From Neobacillus terrae (GTDB taxonomy: Bacteria > Bacillota > Bacilli > Bacillales > Cytobacillaceae): 64,000 bases of DNA. A program made the translations under genes and the position numbers. Location of the stretch: positions 62,001-126,000 of the forward strand of contig NZ_JAAOEO010000004.1 in assembly GCF_011393025.1 (NCBI RefSeq). Reading direction: 5' to 3'. The notes under the pieces are model-generated. The model did no database searches. It worked only from the letters and a program-made list of their open reading frames with translations, and was not told the DNA's origin. Shown here piece by piece: positions 50,354 through 58,608 of the stretch. Positions within the stretch are counted from its first letter, which is position 1. Each line of letters opens with the position of its first letter.

Positions 50354-51070
50354 TTAGCGGTTTTTACGTTTTTCTTTTTCTGCCCGATAGAATTCATGAA
50401 ACATTTTCATCAGAGCCCTTTTTTCAATTCTTGATACATAACTCCTTGAAATCCCCAATTCTTTAGCTATTTCCCTCTGTGTTTTTTCTTTTTGAAGGTC
50501 AAGACCAAATCTTCCTATTATTACTTCCTTCTCCCGGTCATCTAGTACGTCTATATACTGTTTAATTTTTTCTAGCTCCATATTAAGCTGAATTGTATCA
50601 ATGACATCCTCTGACTCTGACTTTAAGACATCAATAAGTGAAATTTCATTACCTTCTTTATCCTGGCCAATAGGGTCATGGAGGGAAACATCTTTCTTAG
50701 TCTTCTTGAGAGCTCTTAAGTGCATAAGGATTTCATTTTCGATACAGCGTGCAGCATACGTTGCAAGCTTAGTGCCCTTTCCTTCCGAATAACTTTCAAT
50801 GGCTTTGATTAATCCGATTGTACCAATCGAAATTAAGTCCTCGGAATCCTCCCCGGTATTTTCAAATTTTTTAACAATGTGAGCCACCAGGCGCAAGTTA
50901 TGCTCAATCAGCATATTACGTGCATGCGGATCACCTTCAGCCATTAAACGTAAGTATTTCCGCTCTTCTGCTGCTGACAACGGCTGGGGAAAGGCATTGT
51001 TTTTAACATATGAAACAAGGAATAAAAACTCTTTAACTAAATAACCAAGTGCCGCCAAAATTCCGGACAT
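50354..51070 (-). CDS. sigK: Late mother-cell sigma factor SigK (pro-sigma-K), uninterrupted
   Basis: 238 residues from ATG 51070 ([12 protein letters not shown]) behind GGGGGTG. N-terminal pro-sequence ending near [15 protein letters not shown], cut by SpoIVFB; region 2 ([36 protein letters not shown]) and region 4 ([18 protein letters not shown]). In B. subtilis 168 the gene is split by the skin element; here it is continuous. Confidence 0.97.
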   Translation of the reverse strand: MSGILAALGYLVKEFLFLVSYVKNNAFPQPLSAAEERKYLRLMAEGDPHARNMLIEHNLRLVAHIVKKFENTGEDSEDLISIGTIGLIKAIESYSEGKGTKLATYAARCIENEILMHLRALKKTKKDVSLHDPIGQDKEGNEISLIDVLKSESEDVIDTIQLNMELEKIKQYIDVLDDREKEVIIGRFGLDLQKEKTQREIAKELGISRSYVSRIEKRALMKMFHEFYRAEKEKRKNR

Positions 51071-51343
51071 GAACTTCACCCCCGACTTCATATGGACTAT
51101 AGCCTATAACTAATTCCTATGAAAAGTGACAATGGAATGTGTCTGTCCGAGTTGCGATATTTTTATGTAAAAAATTCCAAAAGAATCATAAATCAAGTCT
51201 TGCAGCAATTTCTTGGGCTTGAATGGCCGCTATAATCATAAAAAAGCACCAGCTCGGAGGTGACTCCCAAAAGTTAAAGGTTAAATCTAACCTTTGGGGA
51301 AAAATACACTCTTCAAGCTAATGCTTTTTATAAAAATTATATA

Positions 51344-51430
51344 CTATATTTCATCCGCTGCAGTTACTTCTGCAGAAATCACACAGCCAATAGTACCAGT
51401 AATTACAAAAGCCATTACTATCAAAAACAT
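51344..51430 (-). CDS. Putative 28-residue membrane peptide
   Basis: MFLIVMAFVITGTIGCVISA followed by EVTAADEI: one hydrophobic helix and a short acidic tail. AAAGGGG lies eight bases before ATG. Not recognised. Stretch 51071-51343 otherwise holds the sigK promoter region (no clear sigma-E/K match) and a palindrome AAAGGTTA-AATC-TAACCTTT near 51276-51295. Confidence 0.4.
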   Translation of the reverse strand: MFLIVMAFVITGTIGCVISAEVTAADEI

Positions 51431-51523
51431 GTTACACACCCCTTTAGATAGTTCTGTACCTATAATGAATTTATCATATTATCACGGTACCTATCAGAAT
51501 AGAATGTGAACATTTTGTTAAAC

Positions 51524-51580
51524 CTAATTCCTTTTCTTTTTAGTGAGAAAAAGGGTTAAAAATAAGATCTGCAAATACAT
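51524..51580 (-). CDS. Putative 18-residue micro-ORF resembling the YrzI N terminus
   Basis: MYLQILFLTLFLTKKKRN, with TTGGAGGGTGACCT before ATG. It repeats the pattern of the YrzI start (hydrophobic FLT-x-x-x-TKK-R). Too short to prove. Confidence 0.35.
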   Translation of the reverse strand: MYLQILFLTLFLTKKKRN

Positions 51581-51607
51581 AGGTCACCCTCCAATTATTA
51601 TTTTCCG

Positions 51608-51667
51608 TTAGGTGGTGTCCTTCATCACCCATAAGCTTGCTCTGCGATTTTGAATATGAAAAATCAT
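51608..51667 (-). CDS. Putative 19-residue micro-ORF
   Basis: MIFHIQNRRASLWVMKDTT, AAAGGTGG eight bases before ATG. Lies between the YrzI gene and the previous micro-ORF. Could be chance. Confidence 0.2.
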   Translation of the reverse strand: MIFHIQNRRASLWVMKDTT

Positions 51668-51705
51668 TGTAAAAACCACCTTTCAATTAGAATTTTCCCC
51701 CTAGC

Positions 51706-51846
51706 TTATAGAGGACGGTGCATAGAAAATCTGCGGTCACGAAGTTCATCGCAAAGCTTTTCGATAAATTCTTCTTTTTGAATTTCTTCAAGGTTCATCA
51801 CCCTTTTTTTAATGGTGATTGTCAGAAATAAAATGTTTAATGTCAT
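51706..51846 (-). CDS. YrzI family small protein
   Basis: 46 residues: MTLNILFLTITIKKR then a helical charged tail (EEIQKEEFIEKLCDELRDRR). The MTLN(I/L)FFLTITI(Q/K)KR start is the mark of the YrzI family of Bacillus, annotated as probable sporulation small proteins. Perfect AAGGAGGTGG before ATG. YrzI lies close to yrhC also in other bacilli. Confidence 0.8.
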   Translation of the reverse strand: MTLNILFLTITIKKRVMNLEEIQKEEFIEKLCDELRDRRFSMHRPL

Positions 51847-51879
51847 GGTTTTCCACCTCCTTTTTTAATCCATTAGAAA

Positions 51880-52040
51880 ACTTGGCACTGCCGGAGGGCT
51901 TTGGTGAAGGAAGAGCCGTAGCTGCTCTTAACACGCTCAAATCGGCACATCCTCGGAAAAAGTGTTGCTTTCCTTCAGATGCAGCTCACGAAGCCTTCCT
52001 TGTCCTGTCCGTCGTGGGTTCAGAATTTAAATATATAAAT
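51880..52040. other. GC-richer gene-free stretch, possible dispersed element
   Basis: Holds GCCGGAGGGCTTTGGTGAAG, GAGCCGTAGCTGCTC and ACACGCTCAAATCGGCACAT, unlike the AT-rich surroundings. A plus-strand frame crosses it (LALPEGFGEGRAVAAL ...) but lacks a ribosome site. I suspect a dispersed Bacillus repeat, but cannot confirm. Confidence 0.3.
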
Positions 52041-52054
52041 TCTGCCTAGCCAAA

Positions 52055-52137
52055 AAACCGCAGGGAATTATCCCCCTGCGGAATCTTGTTTTTAGGCATA
52101 AAAACACCACAGGGCGCAATTCTCCCTGCGGCATGGA
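52055..52137 (-). terminator. Two terminator-like hairpins in tandem
   Basis: Minus strand: GCCGCAGGG-loop-CCCTGTGGTG then TTTTTA (about 52101-52133), followed by CCGCAGGG-GGATAATT-CCCTGCGG then TTTTTT (52056-52085). The two are clearly duplicates of one another. Confidence 0.75.
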
Positions 52138-52161
52138 TAGATTCGTTTTAGTCATTGACTG

Positions 52162-52254
52162 TTATGCGATCCATTCCTTTTGGGTCGAATGCTTGTAAAA
52201 GAAATATTCAGTTGTTGTTGTTTTATATAACCAGACGACTGACTTTTTCATCAT
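52162..52254 (-). CDS. Putative 30-residue small protein
   Basis: MMKKSVVWLYKTTTTEYFFY followed by KHSTQKEWIA. GGAGGTCGCA before ATG and the twin terminators downstream support a real transcript. Not recognised; no membrane helix. Confidence 0.45.
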   Translation of the reverse strand: MMKKSVVWLYKTTTTEYFFYKHSTQKEWIA

Positions 52255-52344
52255 TGCGACCTCCTAAGCGGAATTTTTCACTAACTATGGTAATTATATC
52301 CACTTACCTGATGATTGTAAACCTTTTTTCTAATTTATTTCCAT

Positions 52345-52372
52345 AAAAAAATAACGCCTCGCTGAAAGACGT
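52345..52372 (-). terminator. Terminator after yrhC
   Basis: AATAACGTCT-TTCAGCG-AGGCGTTATT then TTTTT on the minus strand. Confidence 0.85.
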
Positions 52373-52632
52373 TATTTGCGTGTCAAATATTCGTCTGCTT
52401 CTTCCATCTCCAGAAGCCTCTCTCGGCAAATACTGGATTGAATAAAAAAGAAAACAGAAAGAGTTAAAAATACTAATGAAGAGAGTATGATTATATTTAA
52501 ACTTCTATCGGATTTAACAGCCGAAGGAATAATTAGGCCGAGATAAAGAAACGAGCCAATAGCTAACAAAGTAGTCGCAAATCGTTTAAAATCGGTCATT
52601 TTATCAAAAAGGGCTTTTGCCTGGTTTTTCAC
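52372..52632 (-). CDS. yrhC: YrhC family membrane protein
   Basis: 86 residues: a short amphipathic head (KNQAKALFDKMTDFKRFATT), two membrane helices (LLAIGSFLYLGLIIPSA and IIILSSLVFLTLSVFFFI), and a charged tail. GTG start after AGGTGA. In B. subtilis it follows mccA-mccB; here those genes are missing. Confidence 0.88.
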   Translation of the reverse strand: MKNQAKALFDKMTDFKRFATTLLAIGSFLYLGLIIPSAVKSDRSLNIIILSSLVFLTLSVFFFIQSSICRERLLEMEEADEYLTRK

Positions 52633-52942
52633 TCAAATCACCTACTTTTCTTTAAATCTACTAATCAACTTTAACATAAAATAGGTGTTTTTCGTGAATG
52701 TAAATATTAGTAAATTGTTTAGCCATTAGAATCTGCACCAAAAAGAGGCTTATCTGCGTATGATTTGCGCTTCAAGCGCTCGCTTCAATCAAAATAGCTG
52801 AACGAAGTAACAAAGAAAACTTTAACCATTTGATATGGTAAATAGCCTATAAGAGTGAGGGATCTTGCCCAATAACTGGATGACAGCTGTAGCAATTGAC
52901 TCTTTCAAGGAAATCAGCCTGATACTTTACTTGTGACCAAAA
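52633..52942. other. Gene-free stretch between yrhC and mtnN
   Basis: No ORF with a ribosome site. This is where mccA and mccB stand in B. subtilis; I see no remnant of either. TTTGCGCTTCAAGCGCTCGC near 52762-52782 is a short palindromic GC-rich piece. Confidence 0.5.
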
Positions 52943-52970
52943 GAATAAGCCCACCTTAAAAGGCGGGCTT
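52943..52970 (-). terminator. Terminator after mtnN
   Basis: AGCCCGCCTT-TT-AAGGTGGGCT then TATTCTTTT on the minus strand. Confidence 0.8.
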
Positions 52971-52997
52971 TCAAAATTTCTCATTTATTTCCAGTAA

Positions 52998-53693
52998 TTA
53001 AACCAGCTTAGATACCATCTTCATTACAAGGGTCGCAGAATTAACTGCTGCTTTTTCTAGGTATTGATCAAAAGATACATTGGATTCCTTACCGGCTATA
53101 TCAGACAATGAACGAATGATAACAAACGGCACCTGGAATTGATGGGCAACCTGAGCTATTGCTGCAGCTTCCATCTCAACAGCCTGAAGGTCTTCAAACT
53201 TGGTTCTTACAAAGTCAACTCTTACAGGATCCTGCATAAAAGAATCTCCTGTAGCAATAAGGCCTTTTACAATCTGAATATCCTCAATTTCCTTTGCTGC
53301 ATCTTCTGCAATCCCTACAAGTCTGCTGTCTGCCAAAAATGCAGCTGGAAGCTGAGGAACTTGTCCATATTCATATCCAAAAGCAGTTACATCCACATCA
53401 TGATGGCGAACCTCGGAGGAAATTACAGCATCCCCTACGTTCAGTTCAGAATGAAAACCACCTGCTGAACCGGTATTAATAATATAGTCAGGTTTATACT
53501 TTTCCAGAAGGATTGTTGTAGACATAGCCGCATTAACTTTGCCTATCCCAGAGCGAAGGAGGATAACTTCTGCACCATGCATGTTCCCAAAGGTAAACTC
53601 ACATCCAGCAACTGTTTCCTGTGTCTTTCCTTCAATATTTTCTCTTAACAGTGTAACCTCTTCTTCCATTGCTCCAATGATGGCGATTTTCAT
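52998..53693 (-). CDS. mtnN: 5'-methylthioadenosine/S-adenosylhomocysteine nucleosidase
   Basis: Splits MTA and SAH in methionine salvage and SAM recycling. 231 residues; [28 protein letters not shown] and the catalytic block [13 protein letters not shown] with [15 protein letters not shown] precedes ATG. Confidence 0.96.
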   Translation of the reverse strand: MKIAIIGAMEEEVTLLRENIEGKTQETVAGCEFTFGNMHGAEVILLRSGIGKVNAAMSTTILLEKYKPDYIINTGSAGGFHSELNVGDAVISSEVRHHDVDVTAFGYEYGQVPQLPAAFLADSRLVGIAEDAAKEIEDIQIVKGLIATGDSFMQDPVRVDFVRTKFEDLQAVEMEAAAIAQVAHQFQVPFVIIRSLSDIAGKESNVSFDQYLEKAAVNSATLVMKMVSKLV

Positions 53694-54011
53694 TTTCAGA
53701 CCTCTTTCTTTGTAATTTTGCTCCCTCTGTCATCAGAGTAAATTTTATACCGATTTACCCTTTGTAAGCTTGAGAAAGCTTTTCTTGGCGTTTTTTATAT
53801 ATACTCTTCTTCGGATTCGCTGTTTGTATCCGCGAACACTATTTTACCATCTTTCGCGATGATTTTGCTATAAAGGTACAATCCATTCATTATGAGTACC
53901 GTATTTTAGTTCCTTTAATCTATATTGTTGATATTCCAAAAAACCGCTAAGAGTTTAACATTGCCTTCTTTTAAAAGATAGCTCTTTTCGTAAACTTTGT
54001 TGTTTATAGAA

Positions 54012-54305
54012 GCAAAAAATAGACTCGCTTTCCGCGGCCAATCCGCGAGCCTGTCAAACTTCAGCACCTAGCCCCTCGAGGTCGCTTCAGTCCTGACTTT
54101 GAAGTAAAGAACGACTTCATCGTCAGGCCATCAAGTGCTTGTCGGGGCTGAACAAGGCGCTTCCGTTCTTCTTTCTCCTCGGTCGCTACCGACCGGTCTC
54201 GCCTGGCTTCCTTTTCCCGCAGGACGTTGAGATTGCATCGGTGAATCGTCACCGCACCAAGAAAATGCGTATGCATTTTCGAGGAGTCTCACCTATTTTT
54301 GCTCA
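54012..54305. repeat. GC-rich dispersed element, apparently composite
   Basis: Outer part GACTCGCTTTCCGCGG ... TTTTCCCGCAGGACG ... GAGGAGTCTCACC resembles the 44007-44132 element. Inside (about 54060-54175) is CAGCACCTAGCCCCTCGAGG ... GTGCTTGTCGGGGCTGAACA, AGGCGCTTCCG, similar to another common Bacillus intergenic repeat. Ends carry GCAAAAAATAGACTC / GCAAAAATAGGTGAGACTC in inverted order. The remaining stretch 53694-54011 shows nothing else beyond the mtnN promoter region. Confidence 0.65.
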
Positions 54306-54371
54306 GAGTTTCTTCAAATTTCAACAATCTCTTAGAAAAGAGCATAAAAGATAAAAGATTTTCACAATTGT

Positions 54372-54400
54372 TTGCCTGCGAGGTTCTGTCCCATTACAAT
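54372..54400 (+). promoter_or_regulatory. Sigma-A promoter of yrzA
   Basis: TTGCCT (54372-54377), 17-base spacer, TACAAT (54395-54400), 30 bases before the start codon. Confidence 0.7.
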
Positions 54401-54430
54401 AATAAATAGAAATAAGAGGGAGTGTAGAGT

Positions 54431-54637
54431 ATGAATTTCCAACTAGATTTAATCGAAGATAAAGTTGAATTCTTTGAGGCAGGAGATTTAAAGACCCTGC
54501 AAAAGAAGATTGAAGGACAAATAGAGATTAACAGAGCAATCATGCTTTCTGTCCATTCTGTTTCACATCAAATGCATGTTAACGAAAATGGCCAGACTTT
54601 TTACTCAGCTGTAGTACATTTTAAAGCAAAAAAGTAA
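54431..54637 (+). CDS. yrzA: YrzA family protein (DUF2536)
   Basis: 68 residues starting MNFQLDLIEDKVEFFEA, with INRAIMLSVHSVSHQMHV. Cytosolic small protein of unknown function, conserved near mtnN in bacilli. GAGGGAG precedes ATG. Confidence 0.88.
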   Translation: MNFQLDLIEDKVEFFEAGDLKTLQKKIEGQIEINRAIMLSVHSVSHQMHVNENGQTFYSAVVHFKAKK

Positions 54638-54673
54638 GGATGGAACCTCTCAGAGGGACCATCCTTACTTTTT
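54636..54673. terminator. Terminator after yrzA
   Basis: AAGGATGG..CCTCT-CA-GAGGG..CCATCCTT then ACTTTTT; overlaps the stop codon and faces the convergent yrrS. Confidence 0.85.
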
Positions 54674-54692
54674 GGGATATAATCAGCCACTT

Positions 54693-55388
54693 TTACTGGC
54701 CAATATTCCCTCTATCGTTTTCCGTTAACTTTTCTACCTTTGAAGGCTTCCATCCTTCTCCATCCACCCAATCAATATAAACCCTGTAGGCCTCTTTAGT
54801 GTCCTTGGATGAAATGGTGGCTATAGATCGATTTGGGTCATGATTATTGCTTCCTAGACGCCATACCGTCATATTGCTTTGGTCAATACCTGTAGCATAT
54901 GAAACTGCGTTAAGCATTTCCTGCCAGTCAGCAGAGCTTTGATCGTATACTGCAGCATGTTCTCCGGACTGTGTAGTGCCTACTGGTTTCCACTCAGGAT
55001 TCTCAATAGTCTCTTTCACATTGGAGGTGCTGCCGCCCTCAGTGACCACCGCCTGAGCGTCTGACCCCTCTGATTGGCCATCAGCATTGCCATCCGGCTT
55101 ATCGGACGAAGTGTCTTCGTTTGTCCCTTGATTTTGGCCAGTTTTAGCCTTTTCACTTTTACTTGCTTTTTTTTCGTTGCCTTTTTTATGCTGAAGAGTT
55201 TGCTTTGGTTTTGCGGCTTTATCAGCATTCTTGGTTGCCGCTTTATCATTGCCGCCTGAAAAAATTGCATACGCAACAATTATGATTAAAAGCAGGACAA
55301 TGGCAATCAAGCTGTTTAATACCAAGTTAGTTTTCTTTCTTTTTGCCCGATTACCGGATCGGGAACCTGTTTGAAAATCGTTATCCAA
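54693..55388 (-). CDS. yrrS: YrrS family protein (DUF1510)
   Basis: 231 residues from TTG 55388 (LDNDFQTGSRSG) with GGAGGGA upstream. Basic cytosolic head, one membrane helix (LNSLIAIVLLLIIIVAYAIF), a long hydrophilic linker rich in K, G, S and E, and a C-terminal DUF1510 domain (WQEMLNAVSYATGIDQSNMT, VDGEGWKPSKVE). Next to the class B PBP gene pbpI as in B. subtilis; a role in septal wall synthesis is inferred from that link. Confidence 0.9.
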   Translation of the reverse strand: MDNDFQTGSRSGNRAKRKKTNLVLNSLIAIVLLLIIIVAYAIFSGGNDKAATKNADKAAKPKQTLQHKKGNEKKASKSEKAKTGQNQGTNEDTSSDKPDGNADGQSEGSDAQAVVTEGGSTSNVKETIENPEWKPVGTTQSGEHAAVYDQSSADWQEMLNAVSYATGIDQSNMTVWRLGSNNHDPNRSIATISSKDTKEAYRVYIDWVDGEGWKPSKVEKLTENDRGNIGQ

Positions 55389-55476
55389 TTCTATCCCTCC
55401 AAAAAATAAGGATGTCAACATTCTAACATGAGTTAATGAAAACATGAAGGAATATCTTGATTTTCCTCAAGACGTC

Positions 55477-57234
55477 CTATTGGCTGCTCTTATTTTCATA
55501 CAACCATTTTACCATATCTGCAAATAAAGGATTAATTCCGCCCTCATTCTCATAAACATCCAGATTAACAACCACTAAAGCATATCTTGGATTTTGATAA
55601 GGAAAATATCCCGCAAACCATTTATTATGCAGCTGATTTCCATCAACAAACCTTCCTGTTTCAGCTGTTCCTGATTTTCCGGCAACTTCATAAGGAAGAT
55701 TTTGAAACCATCGTCCAGTCCCACGCTCATCTGTAATTACTCTTCTAAGAAGTTTCTGAAGCTCCATGGCAGTATAAGGAGCAATAGTATCTCCTGCAAT
55801 AGCCTTATCAGGAAACTGAATCAACTGGGAGTGATTTTTATATTCTATTGCTGAAACAGCTTTAATCATTTTTTTATCTCCGCCCCTAGCTATTGTAGCC
55901 ATCATGCTGGCTACTCCCAAAGGGGTTGCCCTTACCTCATGCTGCCCGATACCAGACATGGCCACAAAGTTTGCGTCTAAACGGTCCTGATCGGAGCGGA
56001 AGACCCTCCCCTTTTCCTCTTCCTTCATCTGCCTGAAATGGCTTGTGTGATAAACATCTCCTTCCCAGCCTACAGGACCTGTGAGGGACAGTCTTTCAGC
56101 ATAATCATCTAATATTTTAGGATTTATATTTTTCAATTCTACTGCCAGCTGTCCAAAAGCTCTGTTGCAGCTAACGGCAAAGCTAGTTGAAAAATCCAAG
56201 TTTCCATATTGATGCTGTTCATCTTGCTTGCCATTAATTTTTTTGCTGCAATCAAATGATCTTGCTGGGCTGTCCAGATTGTAATCAATAGCAGCCGCGG
56301 CGACTACTGTTTTAAAAACAGATCCCATTATCTGCTGTTTTAGCATCATATTGGACATACCACCGCCGCTGTACGGATTTTTTTTATTTATGGATGGTCT
56401 TGATACCATCGCAAGGACACTGTTGTCCTGTATATCTAGGAGCACCAGCCCTCCCTTTTTAATACCATAGACACTAGCTAATTCTTCAGCCTTTTCTTGA
56501 ATATCCTTGTCTACAGTGGTTTTAATATTAACCGGGTAAAAGGGGTTGGCCGGATCTGTATAGCGGACATTTAGCCCAAAGAGAGGGGCGCCGTCCCCAT
56601 CTACGTGATAAATAAGACTCGATTTTCCCTCCGGTAGAAGGAATTCATCAAAGCTTTCTTCCAGTCCTGATATTCCAATAGGTGTTTGGCTTGAAAGACT
56701 TTTATTAGGATAGCGTTTTTTTATCTCTGAGGGATTTTCTGCCGCTAGCCCAATCAATTGCTCGGCGGGTATGTTTTTAATCGGAAATTTCCTTTCAACG
56801 GCAAAAACTCCTGGTATTTTAAGTTCATTTATTTTCTTCATTTGTGTTGAACTCAAAGAGATTGGCAGGGGGTCTCCGTAAGAAAAAGGCTTTTTGGCTT
56901 TATTAATGGCATACATCAAATTATTCTTTGAGATTCCAGTTATAGAGGAGACCGATTTAACATCCCAGGCTATCTTTTTTAAAAACGGAAACAGAACCAG
57001 TACATTCGTCTTTTTTTCTGTCATTAATCTTCCATTACGGTCGAGGAATTCACCTCTGCCATTGTCAATGACAAGTTCCTGTGCCCGTTGCTTTACACTT
57101 TCCTCAAGAAGGTTAATATTTCTTGATGTAAAGGTTTCCGTTTCAAATAATTGAACCTGCATCAGCCTTATCAATAAAAGTGAGAAAATAATCAAATAGA
57201 AGATTAGGAATCCATTTGCCCTTTTTTGCCACAT
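55477..57234 (-). CDS. pbpI: Class B penicillin-binding protein (PBP4b type, YrrR)
   Basis: Transpeptidase for peptidoglycan cross-linking. 585 residues: N-terminal anchor (GFLIFYLIIFSLLLIRLMQV), PBP dimerisation domain, transpeptidase motifs SVFK (near 313, in IMGSVFKTVVAAAA), SCN and KSGTAETG. ATG 57234 is preceded by GAGGTG, half hidden in a hairpin. Upstream of yrrS. Confidence 0.94.
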   Translation of the reverse strand: MWQKRANGFLIFYLIIFSLLLIRLMQVQLFETETFTSRNINLLEESVKQRAQELVIDNGRGEFLDRNGRLMTEKKTNVLVLFPFLKKIAWDVKSVSSITGISKNNLMYAINKAKKPFSYGDPLPISLSSTQMKKINELKIPGVFAVERKFPIKNIPAEQLIGLAAENPSEIKKRYPNKSLSSQTPIGISGLEESFDEFLLPEGKSSLIYHVDGDGAPLFGLNVRYTDPANPFYPVNIKTTVDKDIQEKAEELASVYGIKKGGLVLLDIQDNSVLAMVSRPSINKKNPYSGGGMSNMMLKQQIMGSVFKTVVAAAAIDYNLDSPARSFDCSKKINGKQDEQHQYGNLDFSTSFAVSCNRAFGQLAVELKNINPKILDDYAERLSLTGPVGWEGDVYHTSHFRQMKEEEKGRVFRSDQDRLDANFVAMSGIGQHEVRATPLGVASMMATIARGGDKKMIKAVSAIEYKNHSQLIQFPDKAIAGDTIAPYTAMELQKLLRRVITDERGTGRWFQNLPYEVAGKSGTAETGRFVDGNQLHNKWFAGYFPYQNPRYALVVVNLDVYENEGGINPLFADMVKWLYENKSSQ

Positions 57235-57241
57235 AAAAACA

Positions 57242-57264
57242 CCTCGTCAAAAGTGTTGACGAGG
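57242..57264 (-). promoter_or_regulatory. Hairpin overlapping the pbpI ribosome site
   Basis: CCTCGTCAA-CACTT-TTGACGAGG, nine perfect pairs; its 3' arm ends in the GAGG of the pbpI ribosome site and is followed by TG then TTTTT and ATG. It may attenuate transcription or restrict translation of pbpI. Confidence 0.7.
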
Positions 57265-57287
57265 ATGGGTGTTTTCAAACATAGGAG

Positions 57288-57323
57288 GATAAAGGCACCC
57301 AGGATTTATTGAGTGCCTTTAAT
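57288..57323 (-). terminator. Terminator after greA
   Basis: AAAGGCAC-(loop)-GGTGCCTTT on the minus strand, followed by ATCC rather than a long T-run; intermediate strength. Confidence 0.6.
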
Positions 57324-57329
57324 TCATTA

Positions 57330-57806
57330 TTATTTAATTGAAATGATACGGACGCTCATTTCGCCGCCTGGAGTCTGAACGGAAACCTCTTCCCCTACTC
57401 TTTTGCCAATCAGGCTTTTTGCAATCGGAGAATCATTTGAAATTTTGCCTTCAAATGGATCAGCTTCAGCGCTGCCCACGATAGTATAGGTTTCTTCGTC
57501 ACCATTAGGCAATTCGACAAAAGTAACGGAACGGCCAAGTGTAACAGTATCACTGCTCATTTCGCCTTCTTCGATAATCTTGGCATTTCTAATCATATTT
57601 TCAAGAGTTGTAATACGTCCCTCAACGAATGCCTGCTCTTCTTTTGCAGAATCATATTCCGAGTTTTCGGATAAATCGCCAAAGCTTCGGGCGATTTTAA
57701 TCCTTTCTACAACCTCTTTACGTTTTACAGATTTTAAATGTTCAAGCTCCTGTTCAAGCTTTTCTTTTCCTGCCTGTGTCATTGGAAATACTTTCTCTGC
57801 AGCCAA
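57330..57806 (-). CDS. greA: Transcription elongation factor GreA
   Basis: Rescues backtracked RNA polymerase by stimulating transcript cleavage. 158 residues from TTG 57806 ([13 protein letters not shown]) with AAGGAGTG upstream. N-terminal coiled coil with the tip acidic residues ([20 protein letters not shown]) and C-terminal FKBP-like domain ([19 protein letters not shown]). Confidence 0.96.
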   Translation of the reverse strand: MAAEKVFPMTQAGKEKLEQELEHLKSVKRKEVVERIKIARSFGDLSENSEYDSAKEEQAFVEGRITTLENMIRNAKIIEEGEMSSDTVTLGRSVTFVELPNGDEETYTIVGSAEADPFEGKISNDSPIAKSLIGKRVGEEVSVQTPGGEMSVRIISIK

Positions 57807-57969
57807 ACTATTCACTCCTTCTAGTCTTCACAATCTCCCAGCAGACTGTGTTTAATTATGTAGCCCTATCATTGGCATAAATACATAGGAGCGCGTCCTA
57901 TTAAAAGGGCGCGCATACTAATTCTTATTCATTTGAACTAAAATATAGTTCTTTTCATCTGCTATTGTT

Positions 57970-58605
57970 TCATAAAATTGACTTTTGTTCAAGAATTGTT
58001 TGAATTTTTGTGACCATTATATCAATAGCAACATAATTATGCCCGCCTTCGGGAATAATTATGTCCGCGTAGCGCTTAGTAGGTTCAATGAATTGATTGT
58101 GCATTGGGCGAACCACGTTCACATATTGTTCAATTACTGAGTCCATTGATCTGCCGCGTTCTTTTATATCCCTAATTAAACGCCGAACAATTCTTAAGTC
58201 TGCATCTGTATCCACAAAAAGTTTTATATCCATCAGGTCACGAAGACGTTCGTCTTCCAAAATTAAAATTCCTTCAAGAATTATAACATCCTTTGGTTCC
58301 ACAGGGATAACATCATCAGAACGAGTATGGATCGAGTAATCATATACTGGTTTTTCAATCGACTCGTAACGCAGAAGCTGCTTAATATGATCAATCAGCA
58401 GGTCATTATCAAATGCAAGCGGATGGTCATAATTTGTTTTAAGACGTTGCTCAAAAGGGAGAGTGCTTTGGTCCTTATAGTAGTAATCCTGTTCCAAAAT
58501 TAAAATCGAATGTCCCTTAAAGCTTTCATAAATTGCTTTAGTGACACTTGTCTTCCCCGATCCAGAACCACCAGCTACACCAATTACAACGGGTTTACGC
58601 GACAT
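57970..58605 (-). CDS. udk: Uridine/cytidine kinase
   Basis: Phosphorylates uridine and cytidine in salvage. 211 residues; P-loop [40 protein letters not shown] precedes ATG. Starts three bases after trhP2, so it is the last gene of the trmR-trhP1-trhP2-udk run. A GC-rich hairpin without T-run (GCGCGCCCT ... AGGACGCGC, 57889-57915) follows. Confidence 0.96.
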   Translation of the reverse strand: MSRKPVVIGVAGGSGSGKTSVTKAIYESFKGHSILILEQDYYYKDQSTLPFEQRLKTNYDHPLAFDNDLLIDHIKQLLRYESIEKPVYDYSIHTRSDDVIPVEPKDVIILEGILILEDERLRDLMDIKLFVDTDADLRIVRRLIRDIKERGRSMDSVIEQYVNVVRPMHNQFIEPTKRYADIIIPEGGHNYVAIDIMVTKIQTILEQKSIL

Positions 58606-58608
58606 GTT

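Noticed and set aside
51276..51295. Palindrome AAAGGTTA-AATC-TAACCTTT upstream of sigK as a terminator
   Set aside because: No T-run on the gene strand and no gene end nearby that needs it; could be an operator but no family known to me fits.
51819..52049. 76-residue plus-strand frame near yrzI
   Set aside because: No ribosome site, overlaps the YrzI start region antisense, and crosses what looks like a dispersed repeat.
54061..54354. Two 71-residue frames on opposite strands at 54 kb
   Set aside because: Both lie inside the GC-rich dispersed element; no ribosome sites.
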